64,000 nucleotides of DNA from Lineus longissimus (GCF_910592395.1 NC_088309.1:18418599-18482598); one strand, 5' to 3'. Positions 1 to 10,937 are shown, counted from the first letter of the stretch. A program made the numbers and translations. The notes: a model not told the origin generated them from the sequence alone.

Positions 1-43
1 GGGGGGCGCTGGCTACGCCCCTGTTATTGGTATAATAATTTTT

Positions 44-268
44 TTATGTAAAAGAACCTCTTGGCCACCTGTAATAAAAGTTCAGACTGTTAGTGCGAAT
101 ATTTGCGATAGTCATGTGGAAATTATTGCTGTATAAACCAGGTAACATGGAGCAGGTTTCGCTTTCTTTGTTGTTCTCCTCGATGGGGCCTGAAGCTTCT
201 GAAGACAAAACCCAAAAGCTTCCACCAACAACCCCCGGAAACAGCATTGCAGCAAGATACATGCACAT
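44..268 (-). other. Minus-strand ORF with a strong splice acceptor, possible exon
   Basis: A 74-codon reading frame. A good acceptor (gggttttgtcttcag) lies inside it near 200; after it the frame reads EASGPIEENNKESETCS and ends YYRWPRGSFT and stop. The acidic, Ser/Thr-rich composition would suit a cytoplasmic tail and the acceptor phase fits the receptor. It sits 5.7 kb beyond the better candidates and would lack a helix-8 segment, so I regard it as unproven. Confidence 0.15.
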
Positions 269-520
269 TTACGCTAAGTCAAGAGGAAATAACGATTCGC
301 AGTGAATGTGGCAAATATCCATGATACTGACTATGCCTTTAGGTACCAGCCATTGTTATATTTCCACAATTCCGTGTGATTTGGGGAGTGTGTTGGATTT
401 TTAGTGGCTCAACCGATAGAGCCATACCGTGTGGTGCATACTTCGAAGATACCCACCACACACCGAAGGCCCCTCATTTTCCCAAAATCGAGTTGCGGGA
501 GGTAATGAACACCCGTGTAA

Positions 521-651
521 GGCACCTTCCCCATAGAGGTATACGGTATACTACACTATACGCGAACAATGGCTTCACAAAGGGTGCATGACCATGAAAC
601 TATTGTTCGCGTATGGTATAGTATAGGGTATAGTTCTATGGGGAAGGTGCC
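521..651. mobile_element. Foldback MITE with about 50-bp arms
   Basis: Left arm 521-572 begins ggcaccttccccatag. The right arm, ending at 651, is its reverse complement with a few changes. Both arms carry repeated TATAC words and end internally at cgcgaacaat. Flanks are TAA on the left and TCA on the right, compatible with a worn 3-bp TNA target duplication as in PIF/Harbinger. Inside the tip it shares catagaactatac with the Harbinger-like element at 44318-45022. It directly abuts the element at 656-1578. Confidence 0.75.
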
Positions 652-655
652 TCAG

Positions 656-1578
656 GTATGGCACGCCAAAGCGGAATTATTTCAACCCTGTACAAAATAT
701 TAGCAACATTTTAAAAACGATCCAACATTTTCAGAAAACAAGCCAACATTAGCGGAATTATTTCAACCCTGTACGAAATATAAGCATTATTTAAAAAAAA
801 AGATCCAACATTTTGAGAAAACAAGCCAACATTTTTTTTTAAATGTTGACAAAATTTTACGGCAACATTTATTTTCGTTCAAGATTTTTTTCTTGCAACA
901 TTTTTTTTCGTCAACAATTTTTTCGTCCAACAACGAGCGCCACCTGTGAACAACTAATTGAACTATATCCCCTCGAGACGAGGTTTAGCTACGGGATACT
1001 TCTGGGATGTTTCTTTACACGAATATCTTACGCACGTGGTTGTCACTCGTCATGAATGTGTCAGTGTCAGATTTTTACCGTCATTAAATTACATAAGTTA
1101 AACCCCTACAATCATGACAAACAATTTAAATTTGCTAGCGAATGCTAGCGATTTCGAAGATTTGCTGAGAGAACTGCGGAGATCTTCCCAGCTTAACCTC
1201 GTCCCTGCGCGCGAGTTCTATTAGCAGTTCATAGGTGGCGCTCGTTGTTGAACGGAAAAAATGTTGAACGAAAAAAAATGTTGCCAAGAAAAAATGTTGA
1301 ACGAAAATAAATGTTGCAGTAAAATTTTGTCAGATTTTTTTTTTTTAAATGCGTGGAAAAAATTTTTAAGAGAAGAAAAAAATGTAAACGAATTTTTCGA
1401 AAAATTGTTGGCTTGTTTTTTCAAAATGTTGACATGAGTCTAAAAAAATGTATCTTTTTTAAAAGATTGTCGGGTATATTTTTGAAAGTTTAAATAGTAT
1501 TTCTTCTCTGTTGCCAAGAAATTTGTAGTTGCTAATATTTTTTCAGGGTTGAAATAATTCCGCTTTGGCGTGCCATAC
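656..1578. mobile_element. Long inverted-repeat element with TCAG target duplication
   Basis: Both ends read gtatggcacgccaaagcgg inward (656 onward; reverse complement ending 1578). The arms continue for about 290-350 bp with indels, down to the words flanking 945 and 1230 (caacgagcgccacct). The 4-bp flank TCAG is present on both sides (652-655 and 1579-1582). The left arm holds an internal tandem duplication (about 669-747 and 748-830), and both arms are full of short caacattttt / gttgaacgaa words. The unique centre 946-1229 has only the 36-aa ORF listed separately. Confidence 0.85.
1114..1224 (+). CDS. 36-aa ORF in the centre of the inverted-repeat element
   Basis: An ATG ORF that starts MTNNLNLLANAS and continues FEDLLRELRRSSQLNLV to a TAG stop. 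It has an acidic then basic, amphipathic look, but no family is recognised. It is the only ORF in the non-repeated core of the element. It could be a decayed fragment of a larger coding region or chance. No promoter or splice signal was identified. Confidence 0.15.
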   Translation: MTNNLNLLANASDFEDLLRELRRSSQLNLVPAREFY

Positions 1579-1582
1579 TCAG

Positions 1583-4500
1583 GGTTGCGTATGTGAAAGA
1601 ATATCAACAGTGTGTGTTTTTTGGGAGGGCGAGATAAACAAGCTAGATAAAGGGAGTGAGCTTTTGAAATGTTTTTACCTGCTTCGGGGTACAAGGGATG
1701 CACTATGTAACTGACAGGCCAATAACCTTCTCCTGTAACGCTCACTCTGATTAACGATTGCATCCCCACTCTGCACTTAGCATCAGAGTAGGGGGTTGGT
1801 AATGAGGTCATTGTCAAGCCATTAGCGTCAGGGCATGAGATTTACATCTTACTAATTATGGTCCAAATCGCGTACGAACGCTATCAATAACGCTACCGCA
1901 TCATCATAGCAAGTCGGAAGCACGTCCAGCGTTTGACGGAGTACGACAGAGTTTCTATCCAGCTGATGCATGCAGGTTTCTCAGCCACTGCCGATACTTT
2001 TTCCAGCGCTGGAATGAGGTGAATTTCTCCACAATCATGATATCTGATTAAAATCTTGCATGCTTGGGGATGATTTACCCCCGGATTTACTAGTCGCTTC
2101 AAAATTATTTCCCCAGAATGATTGTTTTTCTTCAGCTTCATGTAGCACGCCTCTGGTCAGTGCATGACTCATTAATGAACTGCACGTCATCAAATTTTTT
2201 TAGGCTACGTCGAAACGTTGAGAAATCAGACAAGTCGGAGGAAACAGAGGATTCAGACTTGGGATCGGTCTACAGTCGATAGCCACGACGCTTTATGGGA
2301 TTTCCGAACAAGCAACCTCCTTCTCAGGGCAGTTCTTTACTTAAATATTACTGCCCTGACGTCAGTGCTGCCAAACCTGGGTGCACAACGCACTTTATGG
2401 ACTATTCAAATCCTTTTCTAATTGTACACGACTGTTAGAAAACAATGCTGGGAGCGCCTTGAGGATGTGGATAAAATGTATACGTACGCATTTTGGGGCA
2501 AGATGTTGCTTTTTGGAGAATGGTGCATGTCCCCAAATTGCCGGGGATACAGACGTGCCCGATAGTTTACATACACTTGGACATTTGAAAAACCCACAAT
2601 TTCCCCAACACTACTACATGTACTTCAATTAATGAAAGTTGCAAGCCATATCTTTTCTGTTATTTTGGTTACTTGCAAAAATTGACATTTAGAACTACAT
2701 ATTCAAAATGTTCATGGGTACGTAAACTTTATAGGGTAAGACTGTATGCAGCATATCTCAAAGGTGATATTGAATGCACATGTAGCTCCAAAACATGCAC
2801 GCGTACATTCGTTGCACATAACTTGTGGTGCTCCAAGAACTGACGTGCAAAAACAATCAGAGAGAGAGAGAGAGAAATTATTGGCAGGAATCTAGTCAAA
2901 ATGTCTAAAAACTCAATCAATATGCCTTCCATTAATCCTTTCGAAAACGGAGAAGCGATGACATTTTCCCATTAGTGATCACCATCTTCCTCTGTGAGTA
3001 GAAAACGTACACGCAGGTGTAGTCATTTTGGTGGGGAGAAAGGTCCTTTTTCTCTCCGACTGTTTTTACCTATTTCATTTTGGGATGGACATGGCGAGCA
3101 GGTGTCGTCTCCATCGACGTATTGATAAAAGCACTTACATGTAATGTCCATTCACCATAAATGCTTTGTCCCCATCGTTTGGGGCCCTGCAGGGTGAACT
3201 AGTCAGATTTTGTTGAAGTTGGCTCATTTATTGAAGTGTGCTTTGTGATCAAACAGGATCTTTTCATTTCAATGATACATGGCAATGAATTGAAGTTGTT
3301 TTTATAATATACATGTATCTGTGTACATTTACGTAGTACACTTTCTTTTGCCACTTTCCGCTCAGTACGGCTTTTTTCTTGATGACCAATCTGAATGAAA
3401 TGCTCAGGATACTATTTTGACATGACAATTTGGCCACACTGAAGAATATTTCTAAACTTCTGCACTGACAATAATGCTAAACTGGTCGCGAAGCTCCGAC
3501 CAATTCCAAAATTCGAAATTCCGTCCAGTATTATAGTTGGGGCACCTGAGTCCAAAACGTTGCGGACGACGAACAAATGATTAGTCAGTCTACAGACAAA
3601 ATTAGTAACACGAGGGGAAAAGGTTTTAAGAAAGACTGCGTCAGTGTTTTAAATTCTTTTTGTGCAGGCCAGTACTACATATACAGTACCTTGCATTAAT
3701 TGTTTTCTGCACCAAGACTGTAGTATCCATTTTTCTTTGCATTCGAAACAAAGTCTTTTTCAGAAGAGCAGCAAAAAGATGTTTTCTCACATCAGAGATG
3801 GGATTCGCTGTTGTTATGTGAAAGCACTGATGAGTTCGTAGGCAGTTAAAAAAAGATTAAAATTTAATGCGACAGGCAAGCTTTGGTGCAATCCCGCGCT
3901 GCAACTTTCATTTCCGTGAAACCTCGTGGGAGACCATCTCATGAGCAGGATTATAATAATTAGCATTTTTGAAAAAGTTTTCATCAGCTAATTAAATGAT
4001 TTTCGAAGTATCGTGGCGTTCGTATTTGAAATAGCACGTGACCACCCGTTGTGCAATTGGGTTGACGAAATGAACGTGAATTTTTTGTGGATAAACTTGC
4101 TGTAATACAGTAAGCCATTAAGTTACCATGAAACTTCCGTTGTACGTTATGCATGACAATACATTGTACGTTATGCATGATAATATCGGGGGGGGGGGGG
4201 GGGTCTGAAGTTAGGGGGGAGATGTTCGACGGCTTTCGTCACCCTCATATTTTCCAGGATAGGTCCGGTCCGATAGGAGGCATTCCAAACACGTAAAGAC
4301 CTTGCCAGAGGCAATCTGTCACGTCTCCTGCCCAGGGAGGATGGCTGTTTGTGACACTGTCTTAATCACCTTCGCTTTATATCTGCCAAAGAAATGAGGT
4401 TCCGTCTTCTGTCACATTGACAATGCTCACCCATTGTTAATCGCCAGGGGCCAGGACCGAAACGACCAACCGCCGTCACGAGTACGTGACAGGTTTTGTA

Positions 4501-5783
4501 CTATATTATGACATGCACGTTGTTCCCCTCTTTTAGTGAATTTCGCTTATCAAGTTTAAATGTCGGAAGTTATGGATAAACTCTTTGTTTTCGTTAGCTT
4601 CATGTTTACTCCGCTGTTGAAGACTATTTCTATTTTCCATAACAAAGTGAAAAATAGAGTTTAAGGAAAATGATAAAACAACACAGATGACCCGGCAAAG
4701 GATAAAAAACAACCAGTTATTCTGACGGTTTTTTCGACGAGATATCCGAGACCTCTTACTGATTTAGATTGGGAACCATCAGCGTATGAAAAGGTATTTC
4801 TCCGTACGTAGACGAATAGGTTGTAGGCCTGAACGATTCGCTATAGTGCTGATTAGAAAGCTGCAGGGGCGATTAAACCGAGGCAAAAGCGGGGAGGGGT
4901 ATCTTTGCATTTGGCGAGGTGTCATTTCCGATCTATATGACGCAGACACCATAAAAACTAGACAAGTCGCAGACATATCTCGTCTAACAAGCTCAGCAAT
5001 TAGGAATAAATTAGCGTAGATTACTTAGTAATTTTAAGTAACATGAGTAAAATCTCTCAACCGATATCTACGCTCGACTTGTGATCAGGTTATCGGGGCG
5101 CAATGAACATGGACTGATGGGTATGACACACGATAACGGTAACCGATAACGAGGGATAAACTACCTTGACAGGCTATTTCGATTTCAATTTGCGTAAGGG
5201 TTTCTCCAATGCTTCATGCCCATGGAGTGACAAGTATCTTGCTATCTCGACTTGCTCATGACAAGTTAACTGTTGTATCGTATGAGCTTATCGCCGTTGA
5301 ACCTGATCCCAATAGCGAAGCGATACGTCAGAAAAGATTCTTCAAATAAAGGGCGTAATGAAAATGGCTATTTCGGTAGAAGTAGTGGAATCGCAACCAT
5401 CTTAATTCATGAAAATAACATAATTTGTGTTTTTTAGGCGCTGACATTTTTGTAACTTGCAATATCCAACAGGACGGTGTCCGACCAAAGACAAAATTAT
5501 TTTATTCGTACACGATCGCTCATGCATAACAAATTTTGTTTGTCGTATTCGCAGTTACTAGTAATCTCGCAGATGGAAGGGGTGACGGGTGAGTACATAA
5601 TACACTGTTACCCCTGATGCCTGCCTGAACTACTGCAAAAGTAATCAACACGCTTAGATACGCATGAGTTAAATCGTGAACAATTGAAATAATTTTGTTC
5701 TTGATCGGAGACCTTGTTCGAGCACCTCTACCACACGGTGAGTTCGTGGGGAGTTGTTTGTTCAAAACGCGGAATCAGGCAGA
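1583..5783. other. 3' flank of the GPCR, no recognised gene
   Basis: Holds a short GA run (about 2862-2875), a 22-bp tandem word ttgtacgttatgcatgayaa at about 4139-4183 and a run of 16 G at 4188-4203. I found no homologous coding sequence. The ORF at 4786-5019 (+, 77 aa, basic) has no recognisable motif. Confidence 0.6.
4139..4203. repeat. 22-bp tandem word followed by a G16 run
   Basis: ttgtacgttatgcatga occurs twice, 22 bp apart, then 16 consecutive G at 4188-4203. This is simple sequence. Confidence 0.8.
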
Positions 5784-5875
5784 CTAATTTGCTGCTTTGA
5801 GCTTCGTCTGTCGAGTCAATGAGGTTCCTGCTGGTTTGTCGACTCCGACATTGCACCTAAGTTTCAAATAAATAA
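5784..5875 (-). CDS. Candidate alternative terminal exon (long tail) of the GPCR
   Basis: Twin of the exon at 5916-5986, from the other unit of the 111-bp tandem duplication, with the same acceptor and the same entry phase. It reads IYLKLRCNVGVDKPAG and TSLTR, then diverges to QTKLKAAN and stop (29 residues plus stop), because the duplication ends within the frame. A minus-strand AATAAA (tttatt on plus at 5501-5506) lies about 280 bp downstream and could serve the 3' end. If real, the gene has alternative last exons with different cytoplasmic tails. The tail of a GPCR usually governs arrestin binding and internalisation (family knowledge). This is inference from phase and position only. Confidence 0.35.
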
Positions 5876-6031
5876 CTGAAGCAGTTTCTGTCATTACTGG
5901 ATATTTGTCCAAATATCACTCTCGAGTCAATGAGGTTCCTGCTGGTTTGTCGACTCCGACATTGCACCTTAATTTCAAATAAATAACTGAAGCAGTTTCT
6001 GTCATTACTGGATATTTGTCCAAATATCAAC
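5811..6031. repeat. 111-bp tandem duplication, two near-identical copies
   Basis: Two head-to-tail units start at 5811 and 5922, each beginning tcgagtcaatgagg. Within about 108 bp they differ at only two adjacent positions (cctaagtttc against ccttaatttc), so the duplication is young or homogenised. It carries the two candidate terminal exons of the receptor. Confidence 0.95.
5916..5986 (-). CDS. Candidate alternative terminal exon (short tail) of the GPCR
   Basis: Candidate last coding exon, 588 bp downstream of the TM7 exon on the minus strand. It follows a ctgcttcag acceptor. Two bases complete the split codon to Val, giving NPIIY-V, then IYLKLRCNVGVDKPAG, TSLTRE and a stop (22 residues plus stop). 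An aromatic/leucine plus basic stretch right after NPxxY is what helix 8 normally shows. The exon lies in the second unit of a 111-bp tandem duplication. Its twin at 5784-5875 shares the first 21 codons of the frame. The only differences there are two bases in one codon (TTA against CTT), both Leu. Phase, distance and composition support it. No homology for the tail itself is recognised, and no transcript evidence is available. Confidence 0.35.
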
Positions 6032-6574
6032 CGAAACGATGCCACATATACATGTAATTAAACTGGATGAGTGGTCATGACGGTGGACGATAGCGGAACC
6101 AAAATGGCTCCTCTGGCTATAAATAGCATTAGTTATTTCTATCGGTTTTTAAGCTTGCAATGTGATGCAACAATAATTAATTTGGCTATTGTAGACTTAT
6201 TAGATCACGCCATACAAGGCATCTCTAAAGAATCGACGTCCGATTTTTTTTCCAAAGATCAAGAATTCTCGAAAATATTGCATCTGGAAGCCTCTCAAAG
6301 GAAGCATTTCTTTGCTTTCACGAAAATGAAGTAATCGGTTTATTTGGGGTGCAGAGAAGCGGGAGAGGCATACCATCAAAGCGAAATTCGAGGGGAAAAT
6401 ATTAAGGCGCGAAATGTCTATGTATGACTCGAAAGAGTTATAATCGTAATTAAACATCGAGTGCCAGCGAGAATCAGCTGAGAACAAGGTAAATTCATTA
6501 TTAAAGTGCATAGCAAACTGATTTCTTCCTTTGATGTGCAAATTATTTAGTAAACCTATGGCATGCATACGTAC
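5987..6574 (-). other. Putative last intron of the GPCR
   Basis: Lies between the TM7 exon and the nearer candidate tail exon. It starts with donor GTACGT. Apart from part of the tandem duplication I see no repeat or other exon in it. Confidence 0.4.
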
Positions 6575-6663
6575 CATAAATGATTGGATTCATACATGAG
6601 TTTGATACGGCGAACAGGAATAATCCTCGTTGGACTTTACGGTCTATATTTTGAGCGGAGACC
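6575..6663 (-). CDS. GnRH/AKH/corazonin-type GPCR, exon for ECL3-TM7
   Basis: An 89-nt exon between acceptor tttctttcctttcag and donor TATG|GTACGT. One base finishes the Lys codon, then 29 codons read from [11 protein letters not shown] through [17 protein letters not shown], leaving in phase 1. GLFLFA[11 protein letters not shown] is the TM7 core, with NPxxY at its cytoplasmic end. NSCMNP resembles corazonin/AKH receptors more than vertebrate GnRH receptors, which usually carry DPxxY (family knowledge). The intron to the TM6 exon is 1.0 kb. The next exon must start with two bases; the candidates are at 5916-5986 and 5784-5875. Confidence 0.93.
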
Positions 6664-7669
6664 CTGAAAGGAAAGAAAAGTTCTTAAGTATTTATACGTC
6701 ACATACTTAGAAATAAGGGTTTTGAGCTTTCGTAAAATCTTCAGGTTTTTCGGCCAACACAAATATGCATCCCGTCGAACCTTTTCGGGAAAATAAAAAA
6801 CCTTTAAATAGTTTTTGAAAGTGTAGCTGGTTCATCTGATTTAAAAAGTAAGTTACAAATCAGGAGATTTTGTAGGTGGATCAGATAGTCATTGTGATTT
6901 TGCGGGATTTGCGTAAACGTGCAGAATTTGCGGAAACTAGGCGAAAATACAAATAAGTGAAGCCTAAAAAAAACCTTAGGATATTACTATTATGAAAATG
7001 TAACAAACATTTGAAATATTCGCCGCGATCAGTCTTTTCAGATGTGAAAATGATCCAAGAAAAAGATGCAGACACTTTTTTATGCATGTTATTCGTAAGT
7101 TCATAAGTTAAACACCAGTCGGATAGTTAAAATATTGGTCACACATCAACAGTTGTACATGAAAGCAAATCAAATTAACTTCCTCCCCAATAGTAGCATT
7201 TCTGCAATTATCCGTGGTTCTTGCCACCGTACCCAAACAGACAATCGTTATACCCAAAGTCAATGTGATCGCTAACACTATTAGTGATTAGGTGATTAAC
7301 TTACCTCTAAAATAAATTCACTTTATTGGCTCTCTTGACTACTGTATTACCTTGTATCACAAGGGAAATTTGATCAATGAAAAGGTTATTTCGCTGGCAG
7401 TATTCAGAATTCGTTTCTTTATGATAAATTATAGTAGGCTTCAACTGAAGTTCAGTTAAATTCAAGAAATTATCGTTAATCGACTGGAGTGCGCAATGAT
7501 ACAGAATGGACTGGAGTGTGTAATTTATAGTTTCTTTTGTTCTGTAAAATACATCTACGGTTAACGGTATACAGACAACTTGTCATATTAATTCTGCATC
7601 ACTTATTATTGCACTATAGGATTACGTAGTGTAGGATTCATACAAGATTATTTGACAAAATATACTAAC
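6664..7669 (-). other. GPCR intron between the TM6 and TM7 exons
   Basis: A 1.0-kb intron bounded by GT (7669-7668) and AG (6665-6664). It contains one copy of the CTTAGAAATAA-ended repeat at about 6690-6828. The rest is unremarkable AT-rich sequence. Confidence 0.8.
6690..6828. mobile_element. Copy of a CTTAGAAATAA-ended MITE family
   Basis: Starts near cacatacttagaaataagg and continues with gttttgagc, the shared core ccaacacaaat and paired aaaacct words, and ends near gaaagtgtag. The same order appears inverted at 53064-53270, and the terminus recurs at about 45500-45580. Confidence 0.65.
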
Positions 7670-7733
7670 TTATCAATCCAGTACCATGCCAGTATGAAAT
7701 AATACGGTGTCCAGCAGAGGATGAAAACCAAAA
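7670..7733 (-). CDS. GnRH/AKH/corazonin-type GPCR, exon for TM6 and ECL3 start
   Basis: A 64-nt mini-exon. The acceptor is tttttgtcgtttcag and the donor reads GATAA|GTTAGT. Two bases complete the split Val codon from the exon at 22057-22179. The 20 codons then read LVFILCWTPYYFILAWYWID. This contains the CWxP rotamer-switch motif of TM6 and the WYW that opens ECL3 in GnRH-type receptors (family knowledge). It leaves in phase 2, and the first base of the next exon (6663) completes a Lys codon. The donor GTTAGT is weaker than consensus. Without this exon TM6 is incomplete, which supports the join across the 14.3-kb intron. Confidence 0.92.
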
Positions 7734-8275
7734 CTGAAACGACAAAAATAACAATTCGAATAGAAATGCGGGTAAGTGTTATAGGGAATTCAAAATGTAG
7801 GTAATGAATTTGCGAATTTGGGTTTCCGATCGATCATCACGAAGGCGGTTCGACGTAAAACAAAAATTCGAGCCAGAACAAGAGAAATGGAACTGCGGGC
7901 TGCGTTTTAATTTTCATCTGGAATCACTGAACGTTTTGTATACAAGTAGATGATACAAAACATGTATGTCTTCAGAGACAATTCTATTCTCGCTCTATGA
8001 ATCCCTGCTTCGCCGCTGTCGTCTGCTCAAAAGCTCCATCGTCGGCAAAATAACAATGGCAACGCTTGGTTTATTTATTCTACAACGTTGATGAAGTGCC
8101 CAGAATCTGATGCTGGCGACGTTCCCATCGGGTGGTTTGATCCCGACCGCTGCAATACATCATATCTAAAGGGTGCCCTTTTTACCAGGGGTGTGAAATG
8201 TTAAGCCATGTAAGGGGCAAAGTGTATTAAACTCCCTAAATGACGTGCGGAGATCAATGGAGTTGCACCAGAACC

Positions 8276-8668
8276 AATACTTGACTTGCCAAACTCAGAA
8301 ATGCAGCGCCACTCGCGGACAAAGATAGAACAACTCGACATTTTTTTCACCGGTTTTCGCTGCGCATGCGTACCAGCCATCCGGAAACTAATAATGGCGG
8401 CAATCTGAACTTGTTTTGTGTAAGTTTTTGAGAGTTCAAAAAGTTATTTGAGGCTCATGATTTAGATAATTTAGCAATCTGATAACTATTACGTGTTTAG
8501 AAACAGACGTACCACAGAAGATTTATAAACATGACCACGAAAAGCGGAAATCAACTAAAAATGACGGCTGGTACGCATGCGCAGCGAAAACCGGTGAAAA
8601 AAATGTCGAGTTGTTCTATCTTTGTCCGCGAGTGGCGCTGCATTTCTGAGTTTGGCAAGTCAAGTATT
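8276..8668. mobile_element. Foldback element with two identical 103-bp arms
   Basis: Arm 8276-8378 starts aatacttgacttgcc and ends ggtacgcatgc-type sequence. Arm 8566-8668 is its exact reverse complement; I found no mismatch over 103 bp. The 187-bp loop 8379-8565 is unrelated AT-rich sequence. There is no ORF of note and no clear target duplication. Perfect arms imply a recent insertion or arm-to-arm conversion. Confidence 0.9.
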
Positions 8669-10001
8669 CAATCGTCGTTATGGTAACCTCCATTCCACCT
8701 AGGTCAGTTGTCCGGATACTAATCGAAATTCCCAAAGTAATGGCCATCAGGAGGAAATCAAAATGGCTTTCTCGACAACGACCAACTAACCAACAAATCA
8801 GCTTAATGCACTTGTGATAGCCTTTAATTTCTCGAGTGCATACAACTTGAACCTGTCAACGGATATCGTGAGGTTAACGGTATGCCAGCTATGATTCGAA
8901 CAAATATCGCGATGGGCAGGAGGTTTTGCGTCAAGTTTCGTGGAATTTTGCGAATAACCAGATTCGCAAAAAATAAAAATCGCGACAAAAATATTTTTTG
9001 ATTAGAAAATGCGAAAGGCAGATTACGAAGTCGTAATACACGTACGAACCATTTTATTTGTAAATAATTTAGAACTGAGGCAACGAACTCCGTCATAAAA
9101 ATAAATGTGAATAGAAATTCACTTTCCATCGGCTTTTACTCTTTCATCCACAGTAGCAAAAATGAAATGCATTGGACATTACCACTAGGAACAGTTCAAC
9201 GAACGACCCTCGTCGCAACCCAGCTTGCCAACTAATTATTCCTTGAATGAACCATAAAATGCTCATAGCACATTTCATAATTCGAAACGACAAACAAAAT
9301 TGGTCTTTTTTGTTATGCGAGCAGTCAAGCCCGGCAACCAGGCTTGCCTGTGAGTCTCCTGAAGATGAGAGAATATTTTCGAACACGACGTCTCCCCAAC
9401 TTCAAAGCGATGTCAAGCAACTGACGGCATTTTGTTCGAGCATTCTTGCTGCGTACATCGCACATGCAAAACACGAGCAATCGCGGCCAATACTAGCAGA
9501 GAGAATATGCTTGAATGATGTATGAGAATGTCTCTTGTCGTGCTTCAAACCCTGCAAGTGGGTTCTGCCCGGTCATTACTTTGGATGACTTTCAAGAAGG
9601 AAACTACGACCATTGACGACAGTTTGACACATGATGCCTCATTATCTTGACACGCCAAAAAACTTGAACACATTAATTATTTCTAAAAATCACAAAGCGA
9701 AAGAACCTCAAAGTTGTGTTATAGTCTCTGTTTCGATATATTTGCACGTCGATTTCCTTAAACTTTTTTAATAGAAATCGAATGTTCAATAGTTTTTTAT
9801 CCTGGATACACAATGAATGGAATGACTTATTTGTGCTTTATCAGCGTTTTCAATTTCCTGGATTCATGTGGTTTGCGGTAGTACAAAAAACATTTTTCTT
9901 AGCGGAAGTGATGTCAGTGATTTCATTATGAAACATCAGTCCTGCCAGAAAATTGTTTGGTGAAGATTTCTGAAACCAATTCTGGAAGCAACTACGGGAT
10001 G

Positions 10002-10260
10002 TCCTCGTGAATACCGGTAACCTATCATTTCTGTACTATAAACGTAGGACCATACATTTCGGAGATCCACAGAAGGGTACGTAGAACTAGGTAGGCCCTG
10101 GTCCCGCCTTTACTGTGACTTGTAATGCACAATCTGCAAAGCGCCGCTTCCCATACCGCCCTGGAACATTGACTAACAAAACATTAGAAATACCCGCTGG
10201 TGTGGCTTACAGATCTTTAGACCTCTTCAAAATGGCACCCGATACCGGTATTCACGAGGA
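10002..10260. mobile_element. Foldback MITE, tcctcgtgaataccggt family, copy 1
   Basis: The ends tcctcgtgaataccggt (10002) and its reverse complement (ending 10260) define a 259-bp element. The right arm carries the family segment cttcaaaatggcacccgata. It also holds aaacattagaaatacccgc, which recurs inverted at about 37510-37545. Other copies are at 37168 and 57955-58192. Confidence 0.8.
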
Positions 10261-10314
10261 CGATCTGTATACACGATGTACAATGTAAGTTCATTTTTTT
10301 TATCAGGCCGACCT

Positions 10315-10432
10315 ACCGGCGTTGTGCGTCCGCCCATCAGATGCCCAAGATTGGGCGTTAGGACGCTGGTACCACATTTGTGGTTGTCCCTCACGTCTAA
10401 CAAAACATTAACACTAATAATATCCTTCAAAA
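10315..10432. repeat. Direct repeat unit a (pair with 10815-10937)
   Basis: Ends cacgtctaacaaaacatt then actaataatatccttcaa. The second unit about 505 bp further has the same order with scattered changes. Translated on the minus strand both would begin MKDIISVNVLLDVR, but the frames diverge, so this looks like a duplicated non-coding fragment. Confidence 0.7.
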
Positions 10433-10814
10433 TATAATTAGTGTGAGCAAATTCATCGCAAATTACATACGCTTATCAAGATAACCTCAATTTCTCCTCT
10501 GCGAAGAAGTTTTGATTGAAGTTAATTAAAAGCGCCAACCATTTTGACAGAAAATGAGTTGCGGCTCCCCTTGCAATATTTCGATAACCTGCTGTTCTTC
10601 ATTATTTGTCTCCTGGGAAACGTTGAGCAAAGGTCTGGATTGCTGTTAAATGGAACGTTTAACGGATTTTGGCTTTACGTCGGGAAGCGGTTACTGACAC
10701 TAATGGCTGGGAACTGTGCCAGTAATTGCCACTTACGGTTCAACCAGCTTCTTTCTCTCATATCGTTCCTGGTCATGCTGGTCCGTTCGTCCATGCCAAT
10801 TTATCGGAGTTGCG

Positions 10815-10937
10815 CGTCGGTATAGCCCTACTCCACCGCCGATCACATCCCAAAACAAGATGTCAGGGCTGTTGTTCCACAGTTTTGGTTGTCCCCGAAC
10901 GTCTAGTAAAACGTTTACACTAATAATATCCTTCAAG
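10815..10937. repeat. Direct repeat unit b (pair with 10315-10432)
   Basis: Carries ttttggttgtcc, aacgtctagtaaaacgttt and the shared end actaataatatccttcaa. Diverged from unit a, mainly outside the last 70 bp. Confidence 0.7.

Noticed and set aside
44-268. Reading the start MCMYLAAMLF as a signal peptide of a small secreted protein
   Set aside because: The hydrophobic start lies upstream of a strong splice acceptor in the same frame, and no conserved cysteine pattern or cleavage context follows.
403-460. tRNA-like A box (tggctcaaccgatagagcc) suggesting a tRNA or tRNA-derived SINE
   Set aside because: No convincing B box, T stem or acceptor stem follows; only the D-arm-like hairpin is present.
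4780-4838. Alternative GPCR tail exon (phase-compatible frame reading GLQPIRLRTEKYLFIR and stop)
   Set aside because: Its acceptor is weak in pyrimidines, and the candidates at 5784-5986 are nearer and better formed.
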